Assembly (NCBI GenBank): GCA_900100895.1 | Contig: FMTX01000025.1 | Location: 1-56,449 of the forward strand | Reading direction: 5' to 3' | Source: Lachnospiraceae bacterium YSD2013 | Lineage (GTDB): Bacteria; Bacillota; Clostridia; Lachnospirales; Lachnospiraceae | Length of the DNA stretch: 56,449 nucleotides | Program-made: the position numbers and the translations under genes | Shown: one piece after another, positions 34,064 through 42,585 of the stretch | Layout: each line of letters opens with the position of its first letter | Position numbering within the stretch: position 1 is the stretch's first letter | Notes under the pieces: model-generated | What the model was told of the DNA's origin: nothing | Databases searched by the model: none | The model's input: only the letters and a program-made list of their open reading frames with translations

Positions 34064-35995
34064 ATGAAAATTGCCGTTCTTATATGCAGTCTTGTTTTTG
34101 ACAGTCAGAAAGCATTCATGAAAGGTATAGAGAGACGCGTACGTGACTGGGGCGATGTGTGCTCAGTCTTTTGTTGTCATGTCAATGTAAGCGGTAACGA
34201 CAGTTATGTGCGCGGTGAATACTCGGTGTTTGAGCTCCCCGATCTATCTTCTTTTGACGGAATCGTCTTCGTTCGAAATACATTCCAGGATCCCAGTTTC
34301 AATGAGACAATGGTTAAGCGCATCGCTGATTCCGGTGTGCCTTGTGTTTGCGTGGACAGCTATTCGCCCGAGTTTGTGAATATACTTAGCAACGAGGCCG
34401 GTATAGTCGAGGAAGTTACGAGACACCTTATGACGGTACACGGTTGCAAGAAGTTCTTTTTCCTCGGCGGTATGCTTGAGAGCCGCGATACGCAGGAGCG
34501 TTATAAGGGATTTAAGAAAGTTATTGACGAGAATGGTCTGTTCTTTAACGAGACCTGGAGATACAACGGTAACTACGAGTATGCGTCGGGTGTCGATGCG
34601 GCTCAGTATTTCCTCAATCTCGGCGACGGTCTTCCCGATGCTGTTGTATGCAGTAACGACGAGATGGCCATCGGTCTTATTACAGAGCTTAAGAGACGCG
34701 GCATCAAGGTTCCCAAGGACATTCGTGTCACCGGTGTGGACTTTGATTCCGTATCCAGAATATATTCACCCAGGCTTACTACCTGTAAGCGTCAGCAGTA
34801 CCAGAAAGCGGTTAACGCCATTAACGTGCTTCACGAGTACAGTGACCACACGAAGGGTGAGTCCATCACTCTTCCCATCGTTCTTTTCCGCGGTGAGTCC
34901 TGCGGCTGTAAGCCCGACGACGACAGCAAAATTGATGCCAACACCACCAATATTCTTGCCATCGACCGATATGCACAGTCCGAGCTTACCCAGACCGTTA
35001 AGCGTATGACCGCCGACCTTATCGGCAAGCGCGAGTACTACGCTTTGCTCGATTCGCTCAAAGAATACGGCTGCAAGCTTCATGCCGACGAATTATACCT
35101 CTGCATGAACGTGCGTCCCGACTACCTTATAGACTATTCCGATTACGCCAAGGCTCTTACCATGATAGACCGTGACAATCAGGAAGATTACTCCGATGAG
35201 CTTATCTCCGTTGTTTCCGTCGTTAACGGTAAGGTTCCCGAAGGCGCAGACGACAGAGAATACTTCGAGAAGAAAGATTTGCTTCCGCCTCTTGCCAAGG
35301 GTGGTAAGCCCGGCGGCACATATTATTTCTTCCCCATCCACTATATGAACCGTAACTTCGGTTACGCCGTGCTCGGTACCTCGGGTGAATTAATCCGTAA
35401 CGATTTCTTCCCCAACTGGTGTACCCTCGCAAGCAACGCTCTCGAGAACTCCCGCAAGCGTAACGTTATGGAGCAGATGATTGCGGCCCTCGACCGCATG
35501 TGGATATACGATACCCTCACCGGTATCTACAACCGTGCCGGCTTCTTTAAGATGTCCGAGCCCATCATCATCGAGGCTGTTAAGGAGAAGACTCCCGTCT
35601 GCGTAGTATTCATGGACGTTGACGGTCTCAAGGAAGTTAACGACGTATACGGCCACGACGAAGGCGACGCCCTCATCAAGGAAGTCTCCACTATATTAAA
35701 AGAAAACAAGCGTCACGGTGAGATAGTAATGCGTTATGGTGGCGACGAGTTCGTTCTTCTTGCTGCCGGTTACAGCGACGAAGAAGCCTCAGCCTGCGTA
35801 GACCGAATTGAAGCCGCAATGCACCGCTTCAACGAATCCGGTACCAAGAAATACGCAATCGAAGCTTCCATCGGCTACTGCATCACTACTCTTGATACTC
35901 CCGATGCGCTCAATGCCCTCATCGAGGACGCCGACCACGAGATGTACAAGAAGAAATACGTTAAGAAAGCCATGAAGAATAAGACAGTAAGATAA
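34064..35995 (+). CDS. Soluble sugar-binding-protein-like sensor fused to GGDEF diguanylate cyclase
   Basis: A 643-residue protein without signal peptide or membrane helix. Residues 1-280 match the effector domain of LacI-family regulators (GIVFVRNTF, SNEAGIVEEVTRHLM, FFLGGMLESRDTQERYKGF, VVCSNDEMAIGLITELKRRG, VTGVDFDSV), but the DNA-binding helix-turn-helix is absent. A middle region (about 290-470) contains a predicted GAF-like portion. Residues about 480-640 are a GGDEF domain with the intact motif RYGGDEF at 557-563 and MDVDGLKEVNDVYGH. The inhibitory RxxD site reads RHGE, so product feedback may be weak. A small-molecule signal in the cytoplasm probably controls cyclic-di-GMP synthesis. 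Single gene with its own terminator. Confidence 0.9.
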   Translation: MKIAVLICSLVFDSQKAFMKGIERRVRDWGDVCSVFCCHVNVSGNDSYVRGEYSVFELPDLSSFDGIVFVRNTFQDPSFNETMVKRIADSGVPCVCVDSYSPEFVNILSNEAGIVEEVTRHLMTVHGCKKFFFLGGMLESRDTQERYKGFKKVIDENGLFFNETWRYNGNYEYASGVDAAQYFLNLGDGLPDAVVCSNDEMAIGLITELKRRGIKVPKDIRVTGVDFDSVSRIYSPRLTTCKRQQYQKAVNAINVLHEYSDHTKGESITLPIVLFRGESCGCKPDDDSKIDANTTNILAIDRYAQSELTQTVKRMTADLIGKREYYALLDSLKEYGCKLHADELYLCMNVRPDYLIDYSDYAKALTMIDRDNQEDYSDELISVVSVVNGKVPEGADDREYFEKKDLLPPLAKGGKPGGTYYFFPIHYMNRNFGYAVLGTSGELIRNDFFPNWCTLASNALENSRKRNVMEQMIAALDRMWIYDTLTGIYNRAGFFKMSEPIIIEAVKEKTPVCVVFMDVDGLKEVNDVYGHDEGDALIKEVSTILKENKRHGEIVMRYGGDEFVLLAAGYSDEEASACVDRIEAAMHRFNESGTKKYAIEASIGYCITTLDTPDALNALIEDADHEMYKKKYVKKAMKNKTVR

Positions 35996-36000
35996 AGATA

Positions 36001-36032
36001 AAGGTCGATGCCATCAGGCACCGACCTTTTTA
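36001..36032. terminator. Terminator after the sensor-GGDEF gene
   Basis: AAGGTCGATGCC/GGCACCGACCTT form a 12-bp stem with one mismatch or wobble and an ATCA loop, followed by TTTTTATTT on the plus strand. The converging gene on the minus strand ends inside its right flank (36030). Confidence 0.85.
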
Positions 36033-36536
36033 TTTCATATCCTTATCAAAGTCTTCAATGATTCCCTGTATAAACGGATCGTTCTTAATACAGGTATCAT
36101 AATATTCTTTGGCTTCTTCCGCCGTTTTAAAATCAACGTTGTCCAGAACAAACATGTGACTGTCACCAATATATAATCTCCACTGTCCGTCGAGCTTAGC
36201 AATCACTCCATAATACCTTGAATGAATCCAGTTATCGTCGACATACAGCACTTCATAATACAAAGAGCAACGCTTCTTAAAGGAACTGTCGCCGAGAATT
36301 CTGTATACTGTCGAGCCTTCGTGACGGTAATGGTCCGTATAATGTGCATAATTATTGCGATCCATATCCCAGCTCTGATCCACAAGAAAGCTTGGGCTGT
36401 TATCATCTTCATACACTTTATATAGTCCCGTCTGAGCATGGCCGGCCGGCTCCGGACTGACCGCATGGTCATATATGCAATGGGCACCTCCGCTATAAAA
36501 CTGCTTCACTATAGGCATAAATTCTTTTATCAGCAT
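36030..36536 (-). CDS. Uncharacterised protein, paralogue of its neighbour (168 residues)
   Basis: A soluble 168-residue protein without signal peptide. The ATG at 36536 is chosen because AGGAGG lies 10 bases upstream; the GTG 9 bases earlier abuts the site. It is rich in aromatic and acidic residues and shares a C-terminal pattern with the adjacent upstream gene: GVIAKLDGQWRLYIGD followed by VDFKTAEEAKEYYD here, and GVVMSLEGVWNVYIGD followed by TSVKTLRDAVDYFD there. The two are therefore a divergent tandem duplication. The fold is not recognised. Small paralogous acidic proteins in tandem may be immunity or adaptor proteins, but nothing in the sequence proves it. Confidence 0.7.
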   Translation of the reverse strand: MLIKEFMPIVKQFYSGGAHCIYDHAVSPEPAGHAQTGLYKVYEDDNSPSFLVDQSWDMDRNNYAHYTDHYRHEGSTVYRILGDSSFKKRCSLYYEVLYVDDNWIHSRYYGVIAKLDGQWRLYIGDSHMFVLDNVDFKTAEEAKEYYDTCIKNDPFIQGIIEDFDKDMK

Positions 36537-36550
36537 GCCCGTCACCCCTC

Positions 36551-37063
36551 CTATATCTGTCCGTTGTCTCTTACAAATCTTTTGACAATAAGCTTTATAG
36601 CCTCATTGCCATCCACAACACTGTCAAAATAATCCACAGCATCCCGAAGCGTTTTGACACTTGTATCCTTTATATAAAGCAACGTCTCATCACCGATGTA
36701 CACATTCCAGACTCCCTCTAAACTCATAACCACTCCGTAAGGAATCTTCAGCCCGTGGTCATTGGTACGACAAAGAACCTCGTACTCAGGAAAAGAATGC
36801 TTATGCAACTCTTCTTTGTACACTGAGCGATTCAGAAAATAATAAACTGCACCACCCTCTCTGCAAAAATGACAGGTATGAAAACTGTACCATGAAGAGC
36901 CGGGCTCCGTGTATTCATCCACCCTGAACCCGTCATTGTCTGCATATAATCCGACACGGCGTCCCTCACCGTCGACGCCGGGCTTATCATTACAAACAGT
37001 CAGTTTCTTGTCGATTCCCGCATAATATTTATCAATCAATTTCATTAATTCATGTATTCGCAT
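36551..37063 (-). CDS. Uncharacterised protein, paralogue of its neighbour (170 residues)
   Basis: A soluble 170-residue protein, 14 bases upstream of its paralogue and 15 bases after the helicase gene on the same strand in reverse order of transcription (helicase first, then this, then the paralogue). The last 80 residues align by eye with the neighbour (YGVVMSLEGVWNVYIGDETL, then VKTLRDAVDYFDSVV); the N-terminal half has diverged. A CHFC pair near residue 65 could bind metal but is not kept in the paralogue. Function unknown. Confidence 0.7.
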   Translation of the reverse strand: MRIHELMKLIDKYYAGIDKKLTVCNDKPGVDGEGRRVGLYADNDGFRVDEYTEPGSSWYSFHTCHFCREGGAVYYFLNRSVYKEELHKHSFPEYEVLCRTNDHGLKIPYGVVMSLEGVWNVYIGDETLLYIKDTSVKTLRDAVDYFDSVVDGNEAIKLIVKRFVRDNGQI

Positions 37064-37078
37064 ACTAAACCTATTCCG

Positions 37079-39526
37079 TTATTCCATATGTTCATCCCAA
37101 AACTCTTCCACTTCCTCATACAGACTGTCAATATTCACCACCCTGTAATCACTCCACTCTGTCGGGAAGAGTCTAGTGTAATTACGCTGTAAGAAGCGCT
37201 CGTCCAAAAGAACGACTACGCCCAAATCCGTCTCCGTACGAATAACCCGGCCCGCTGCCTGAAGCACCTTATTCATGCCGGGGTAGCGGTATGCGTAATC
37301 GAAACCGTCCTCACCTTCAGCCTCGAAGGTCTGCTTCATGATGTCACGCTCGAGACATACTTGCGGAAGACCCGTGCCGACGATAATGGCACCAATGAGG
37401 CTTTCGTGAGTCAAATCGATACCCTCCGAGAATATGCCTCCCATAACGCAGAATCCGATAAGCGACTGTTCCTCGCGACCGCTGTCCTCTATGTCGAAGT
37501 CTATTTCCGCATCGATTCCGTTGAAAACATCATCATTGTCCTTAACGCCTTCAAAACGGCGCAAGAAAGCATTCTTCTCCTCTTCCTTCATGGAGCCGCG
37601 CTGAATAATAAGCTCCGTGTCCGTTTCGTCACAGAACTCATAATCATAAGCGTCAGCCACTTTCTCAAGGAACTGGTACGACGGGAAGAACACAAGATAA
37701 TTGCCTCGCCTCGCTGCCACCGTATTACGTATATAGTAAGCTATCTTCGTATATTCATCGTCATTACGACGCGTGTATTTGCTGGTAACATCTCTCGCAA
37801 TAAAGAGCCCCCGACGCGACGGATTGAATACCGACTTCGCATACACTTCGTAGTCATCAGCCTCGCCCGCCAGCAGATTCTTGTAGTACTGTACCGGTAG
37901 TAACGTCGCCGAGAACAGCACCGACGACCTCGCCATTGCCATGCACTCCGACAGGTTCCGGCGGGGATTAACGCAGAAAAGCTTCAGATAGAAGTGGTCG
38001 TCCTCGGTATAAGTGCAGTACACGCTGTAATTCTCGTCTACCAATTCATACATCTTAAGGAAATGCGATGCCTCAAAATAAAACAGCAGCACCTCATCCT
38101 TCACTTCCTTGCTGACCTTCGGCTTGTCCTTGGGACGGCGGTCGTCCTTTAAAAACTTCTCTATCTCCGAATACGCACGCATCAAAGCCTGCACGAACCC
38201 GTCAATCGGCGGATTGATAAGATAATTGTCGCACTCACGCTTAAGCGCCAGCAATTCCTTGTTACACTTCTCAAGTTTCTTGGAAATAATCGGCAGTTCT
38301 TCTTCCGTGGCGCGTTTAAGTGCCATAATGGCTTCTTTGACCATTTCTGCGGAGTACATTTCCCTCGCTCTGTCCACAAGGTTATGGGCCTCGTCCACCA
38401 GAAACTGGTACTTGCCCGCATTGGTCTCATCCGCGAAGTACCTCTGAAGCCTCGCCCGCGGGTCAAAAGCATAATTGTAGTCACATATAATAACATCGGT
38501 AAAAAGGCTCACATCGAGGCTCATCTCAAAAGGACACACCTCGTAGCGCCTTGCATATTCACATATCTTATCTGCCGTTATCGCATCCTCGGAAGATATC
38601 AGGTCGAAGATGCAATCATTAACTCTGTCAAAGTGCCCCTTGGCATACGGACACGCTTCCGGGTTGCACTCGTGCTCGGTCGTGAAGCAGATTTTTTCCT
38701 TGGCTGTCAAGGTAATATTCTTAAGCTTAAGGCCATCCTTGCGCATGATGCTCACGGTGTCCTCGGCAACGGTACGCGTGATGGTCTTGGCCGTCAGGTA
38801 AAAAAGCTTCTCAAACAGCCCCTGTCCCATGGCCTGAACCGAAGGATACAAAGTCGCTATGGTCTTGCCGACACCGGTAGGCGCCTCGAGAAAGAGTTTT
38901 TTCTTCCGATAAATCGTATAGTAAACCTGCTTAACGAGCTCCTCCTGCCCCTCTCGATACGGAAAAGGAAAGGGCAGCCCCTGAATGGACGCGTTACGCG
39001 CCTGCACCCAGTCGTCGCTGAAACGAGCCCACTTAACATACTCGTGGCACACAGATGTCACGAACTCCGCGAGCTCTTCCTGCAAAAATGTGTAGTTAAA
39101 ATAACGGATTTCCTCAGTATCGATGTTGACGTAGGTAAGGCGAACCTTAATCGACGGCAAATCTCCACTCTGCGCCAGAATATGCGCATAGAACTTGGCC
39201 TGGGCCAGATGCAGCGGCTTAGCTTCCGTGTACTTCATGACATCGCCGTAGGTGGTCTTAATCTCGTCCACCGTGACGCCCGTGTCATTCTCAATCACGC
39301 CGTCGGCGCGACCTTCCACGCTAATCTCCACATCATCTTCCACATAGTCAAAAGAAAGCGACACCTCGGGCTTATAATCCGCTCCCGCCCGCCTCTGTAT
39401 CTGGCGATGAAGCCTCGCACCTTCCTGCATGGCCTCGGCGGAATCGGCACCCGTTCTGTTGTCTATATCACCGCACCGCAGAATAAATTCCACGAGATTG
39501 CGGACACTTATGCGTGTTTTAACCAT
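37079..39526 (-). CDS. DinG/XPD-type DNA helicase with N-terminal PD-(D/E)XK nuclease-like domain
   Basis: An 815-residue superfamily 2 helicase; the ATG at 39526 has GGGAG 7 bases upstream, and an upstream extension is unlikely. Residues 1-165 look like a Cas4/RecB-type PD-(D/E)XK domain: EGRADGVIENDTGVTVDEIK carries the Asp and the E-x-K pair, followed by HLAQAKFYAHIL. The helicase part has Walker A EAPTGVGKT near residue 200, an iron-sulfur domain with four cysteines (CFTTEHECNPEACPYAKG plus CEYARRYEVCPF), the DEAH box LVDEAHNL, and a C-terminal motor domain ending with GRVIRTETDLGVVVLLDERF. It should unwind DNA 5' to 3' in repair. Its role with the nuclease part is an inference. Confidence 0.9.
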   Translation of the reverse strand: MVKTRISVRNLVEFILRCGDIDNRTGADSAEAMQEGARLHRQIQRRAGADYKPEVSLSFDYVEDDVEISVEGRADGVIENDTGVTVDEIKTTYGDVMKYTEAKPLHLAQAKFYAHILAQSGDLPSIKVRLTYVNIDTEEIRYFNYTFLQEELAEFVTSVCHEYVKWARFSDDWVQARNASIQGLPFPFPYREGQEELVKQVYYTIYRKKKLFLEAPTGVGKTIATLYPSVQAMGQGLFEKLFYLTAKTITRTVAEDTVSIMRKDGLKLKNITLTAKEKICFTTEHECNPEACPYAKGHFDRVNDCIFDLISSEDAITADKICEYARRYEVCPFEMSLDVSLFTDVIICDYNYAFDPRARLQRYFADETNAGKYQFLVDEAHNLVDRAREMYSAEMVKEAIMALKRATEEELPIISKKLEKCNKELLALKRECDNYLINPPIDGFVQALMRAYSEIEKFLKDDRRPKDKPKVSKEVKDEVLLFYFEASHFLKMYELVDENYSVYCTYTEDDHFYLKLFCVNPRRNLSECMAMARSSVLFSATLLPVQYYKNLLAGEADDYEVYAKSVFNPSRRGLFIARDVTSKYTRRNDDEYTKIAYYIRNTVAARRGNYLVFFPSYQFLEKVADAYDYEFCDETDTELIIQRGSMKEEEKNAFLRRFEGVKDNDDVFNGIDAEIDFDIEDSGREEQSLIGFCVMGGIFSEGIDLTHESLIGAIIVGTGLPQVCLERDIMKQTFEAEGEDGFDYAYRYPGMNKVLQAAGRVIRTETDLGVVVLLDERFLQRNYTRLFPTEWSDYRVVNIDSLYEEVEEFWDEHME

Positions 39527-39597
39527 AAAAAAACTCCCGTAACCGTCAAGCTTATTGTACAAAAGCCCAGGTCGGGAGTCAACCATATGTTCGCATG

Positions 39598-39825
39598 CTA
39601 ACAAGCTACAGCATGCTGCTTAAGATACCCTTCGAAATCAGTGTTATAACCATTGTAAGTCACGGTGAGAGGAACGTTCATATCAAGTCCCATAACACCT
39701 ATAATAGACTTCGCATCCACACAATAACGATTGTAACTTGCAATATCAATATCGAAATCACACTTGGATGCCACACTCACAAAATCCCGTACCATCGAGG
39801 GTGTTAAATAAATCTTAGCCTGCAT
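39598..39825 (-). CDS. HPr-like protein lacking the active-site histidine
   Basis: A 75-residue protein with ATG at 39825 behind AAGGAGG. The second half matches the HPr fold: VDAKSIIGVMGLDMNVPLTV includes the regulatory serine region (Ser40, equivalent to Ser46 of HPr) followed by the conserved hydrophobic helix. The N-terminal part that normally reads GLHARPA is IYLTPSMV, so the phosphoryl-carrying His15 is missing. Such a protein cannot carry PTS phosphate by the usual route; it may act like Crh as a regulatory partner, phosphorylated at serine by HPr kinase. It is transcribed in the same direction as the helicase gene, which starts 71 bases further on. Confidence 0.78.
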   Translation of the reverse strand: MQAKIYLTPSMVRDFVSVASKCDFDIDIASYNRYCVDAKSIIGVMGLDMNVPLTVTYNGYNTDFEGYLKQHAVAC

Positions 39826-39845
39826 AAACAGCCTCCTTACCAAAA

Positions 39846-39863
39846 ATCGATACCCCTATCGAT
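39846..39863. promoter_or_regulatory. Perfect dyad before the HPr-like gene
   Basis: ATCGATA and TATCGAT flank a CCCC spacer. On the minus strand this is a hairpin with a GGGG loop, 8 bases before the AAGGAGG of the HPr-like gene. It could be an operator or an RNA element close enough to influence ribosome access. A probable promoter (TATAAT near 39899-39904 on the minus strand) lies upstream. Confidence 0.45.
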
Positions 39864-40018
39864 AACTGTTTACTATTCCGCTTCCCTCAGTGAGTACTAT
39901 TATACTAAATTCAGTTTCCGGGTAAATGTTTAAATTGAACAAAATTTTTACGTATTTCGAATTTATTAATTGACATGTGCTATAATGCTTTAAAATCGTT
40001 GGAGGTAATGGAGTAAAT

Positions 40019-40675
40019 ATGTACAAATATGTATTATTTGACCTTGACGGAACCATTTCGGACCCCAAGGTAGGCATCTGCACAAGCGTGCAGCAAGCCC
40101 TTAAAAAGTTCGGCATCGACGTTCCGGACATCAATACTTTGACACCTTTTATAGGCCCCCCTTTAAGGGATTCTTTCAGGGATTTCTACCACATTAAGCC
40201 CGAAGACATGGAGGATGTAATCGCCGCATATCGCGCACGTTTTTCCACCGTGGGCCTTTTTGAGAATGACTTATATGACGGCATCCCCGAGCTTCTTAAA
40301 TCGCTCAAAGAAAACGATCGCAAGCTCGCTCTTGCATCCAGCAAGCCCAGAGTTTTCGTGGAAAAGATTCTTGACCACTTCGGAATCTCTCAGTACTTTG
40401 ACGTAATCATGGGCTCGGAACTCGACGGTACAAGAGAGAACAAGTCCGAAATCATTGCCGAATGTTTAAGACTGTTTGAGCTCGATCCTTCCGGTGATCT
40501 TTCGGAAACCGTTATGGTCGGGGACAGAAAATATGATATAGAAGCTGCCAACGCCGCAGGCCTTCCCAACATCGCCGTATCTTACGGATACGGTTCCGAG
40601 GAAGAGCTTAGCAAGGCGGGCGCCATGGTTATTGCGGGTACAGTCAAGGAGTTAGAAAACATTCTTTTGAACTAA
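40019..40675 (+). CDS. HAD hydrolase, phosphoglycolate phosphatase-like
   Basis: A 218-residue phosphatase of the HAD superfamily, subfamily IA. Motif I is FDLDGTISDP (nucleophile Asp8, second Asp10), motif II the SSKP segment near residue 103, motif III the Lys region near RVFVEKI, and motif IV VGDRKYDIEAA near residue 165. A helical cap covers residues 15-85. It resembles Gph/PpaX enzymes that dephosphorylate phosphoglycolate, pyrophosphate or sugar phosphates; substrate cannot be fixed by eye. GGAGG lies 13 bases before the ATG, and an extended -10 (TGCTATAAT) stands about 40 bases upstream. The HD-domain gene follows 11 bases after it. Confidence 0.9.
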   Translation: MYKYVLFDLDGTISDPKVGICTSVQQALKKFGIDVPDINTLTPFIGPPLRDSFRDFYHIKPEDMEDVIAAYRARFSTVGLFENDLYDGIPELLKSLKENDRKLALASSKPRVFVEKILDHFGISQYFDVIMGSELDGTRENKSEIIAECLRLFELDPSGDLSETVMVGDRKYDIEAANAAGLPNIAVSYGYGSEEELSKAGAMVIAGTVKELENILLN

Positions 40676-40686
40676 AGAGAGAGTGA

Positions 40687-42567
40687 ATGAATACACAACC
40701 TAAAACCGCTACAGCACAGGAAATCCACGAGGTATTCGAGCTTTTCAAGAAAAACATGGACATCATCAACATGTACGAAGAGCTCCTCTACGCCGACAAA
40801 GACGAGGAAAAGTGGATTGACAACTACAAAAAGCGCTCCGAAGCCACAAGAAAAGCCTACGCAGACAACACTCGCGTATCGGTTCTTCTTGCGCCTTTTT
40901 TTGCAGACCCTTCGACGCTTACGGATGATGTGGCGGATGCTCTTTACGCCGAGCTCATCGATCTCGGCCCCGGCCCCTACGACGACGCCTTTATCGCCGT
41001 CAAAGTCATCAATCTTTTAATCACCTACTACAGGCAAAAGAACAATTTAAGCCGCCTGATACTTCTCTACAACAGGCTCGGCTACGAAGCATTCATGACC
41101 TTTCGTATGGGTTGTAAGCAGCACGGCAAGCTCGCTTACGACTCCTACATTAAGGTTATTTCTTATGCCCGCGAATATGCTTCTTTTACCGATTTCTACG
41201 TACGTCGCGCGATTTTCGTGGCATATTCGAACCTTATCACCTCGCTTCCTTCCTACGACCTTGTAAACATCGACGATGCCTTCGATTACTACGACAAGGT
41301 TCAGGCGCTCTACAAATCCGACGAGGTCACCCGTTTAGACGGCGATGCGCACGAGATTAAAGAAATTATGGAGTATATCCGCGAGAATATCCTCGGTAAC
41401 GAGAGCCTTATCCCCAATGCTTCGGAAGAAACCAAGAAACGCTTCTGCACCCTCGCCCGCGAAGTCTACAAAGAACAATGCGAGAAAGCCGGAAGCGAAT
41501 ACAAAATCGACGTAATTCCGCTTCTTGCCAATTACAGAGCTCTTTATATCGAGGGGCGCTGCGGTTATACCGACGCAGTTGAATACCTTCTTGCATATTA
41601 CAAGATCAGAAGCAAGGACAAGATATCGCGCAAGCCCAAGGTTCTATTCGCGGCTGATGAAGAATTCAATTTTAACACTCAGTTACCCAAGGCCCTGATA
41701 TTCGGCTGGCTCAAAGACCGCCGCGTGGACGACGAGCTTCGCAAGCGCGAGACCCGCAACCTCATCGACTGTGTCAACAAATACTACGCAAGCGTATCCC
41801 GCAAGAACTACACGCCTTTTATAAACCGCGCGCTTACGGACTGGTGCTTTAGGCATTTGTGCCTTCTTGATTCCTTCGAGGAAAAAGAAAGCACCATTTT
41901 CAACGTTATCCTGCACCGCCAGATTCAGACTTTCTTCCACTCTCACATGGTGGCTTATCTTGCGCGCATGATTACGGATTCGGTGCTTGAAAACATGCCT
42001 GAGCTTTTGCTCCCTATATATAATCTTAAGTCGACCGACGAGCTTTACAAGAAAGCCGACGACCTTCGCCTGTTTATTAAGCGCGCCGCTTTGTACCACG
42101 ATATCGGCAAGACCAGAATGCCCAATATCATCAACATGCAGTATAGAAGACTTACCGCGGAGGAGCTTGAAATCATCAGGCAGCATCCCGGAATGGGTGC
42201 CGATGCGGTAGACGAGGACTTTGACGATTACCACGCAATCATCCTCGGCCATCACAAGTACTACGATGGCGAAACGGGTTATCCTCCCCGCTTCTCGACC
42301 AAAGGTCTTCGCGTCAAGCCTGTAATCGACTTAATTACAATCTGCGACACACTCGATGCCGCAACGGATTATTATGGTCGAAACTACGCCATCAAGAAGT
42401 CTTTCCCCGAGGTTTTGGAGGAGATGCACAACGATTCCGTAGATCACTACAATCCGCAAATAGTGTCTCTTTTATATCGGGACAAAAAGTTGTATAATGC
42501 CATAGACGCCCTTCTCACACATGGGCGTGAGGAAGCTTATTATAAGCTTATAAAAGAAAACCTTTAA
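40687..42567 (+). CDS. HD-GYP-like domain protein, putative cyclic-di-GMP phosphodiesterase
   Basis: A 626-residue soluble protein. The C-terminal 155 residues form an HD hydrolase domain: YHDIGKTRMPN at about 470-480, RQHPGMGAD, then LGHHKYYDGETGYPPR with the GYP element near 531, and CDTLDAATDYYGRNYA. These are the metal ligands and markers of HD-GYP phosphodiesterases. The first 460 residues are all-helical without known motifs, perhaps TPR-like, and likely sensory. The GYP motif is intact, so cleavage of cyclic-di-GMP is plausible, and the window also encodes a GGDEF protein at 34064-35995. It is co-transcribed with the HAD phosphatase and the zinc-ribbon protein. Confidence 0.82.
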   Translation: MNTQPKTATAQEIHEVFELFKKNMDIINMYEELLYADKDEEKWIDNYKKRSEATRKAYADNTRVSVLLAPFFADPSTLTDDVADALYAELIDLGPGPYDDAFIAVKVINLLITYYRQKNNLSRLILLYNRLGYEAFMTFRMGCKQHGKLAYDSYIKVISYAREYASFTDFYVRRAIFVAYSNLITSLPSYDLVNIDDAFDYYDKVQALYKSDEVTRLDGDAHEIKEIMEYIRENILGNESLIPNASEETKKRFCTLAREVYKEQCEKAGSEYKIDVIPLLANYRALYIEGRCGYTDAVEYLLAYYKIRSKDKISRKPKVLFAADEEFNFNTQLPKALIFGWLKDRRVDDELRKRETRNLIDCVNKYYASVSRKNYTPFINRALTDWCFRHLCLLDSFEEKESTIFNVILHRQIQTFFHSHMVAYLARMITDSVLENMPELLLPIYNLKSTDELYKKADDLRLFIKRAALYHDIGKTRMPNIINMQYRRLTAEELEIIRQHPGMGADAVDEDFDDYHAIILGHHKYYDGETGYPPRFSTKGLRVKPVIDLITICDTLDAATDYYGRNYAIKKSFPEVLEEMHNDSVDHYNPQIVSLLYRDKKLYNAIDALLTHGREEAYYKLIKENL

Positions 42568-42585
42568 ACGGAGGAGTTTAGAAAC

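Noticed and set aside
38384-39601. A 405-codon open frame on the plus strand
   Set aside because: It is the antisense of the helicase gene, has no start signal and its product has no recognisable motif.
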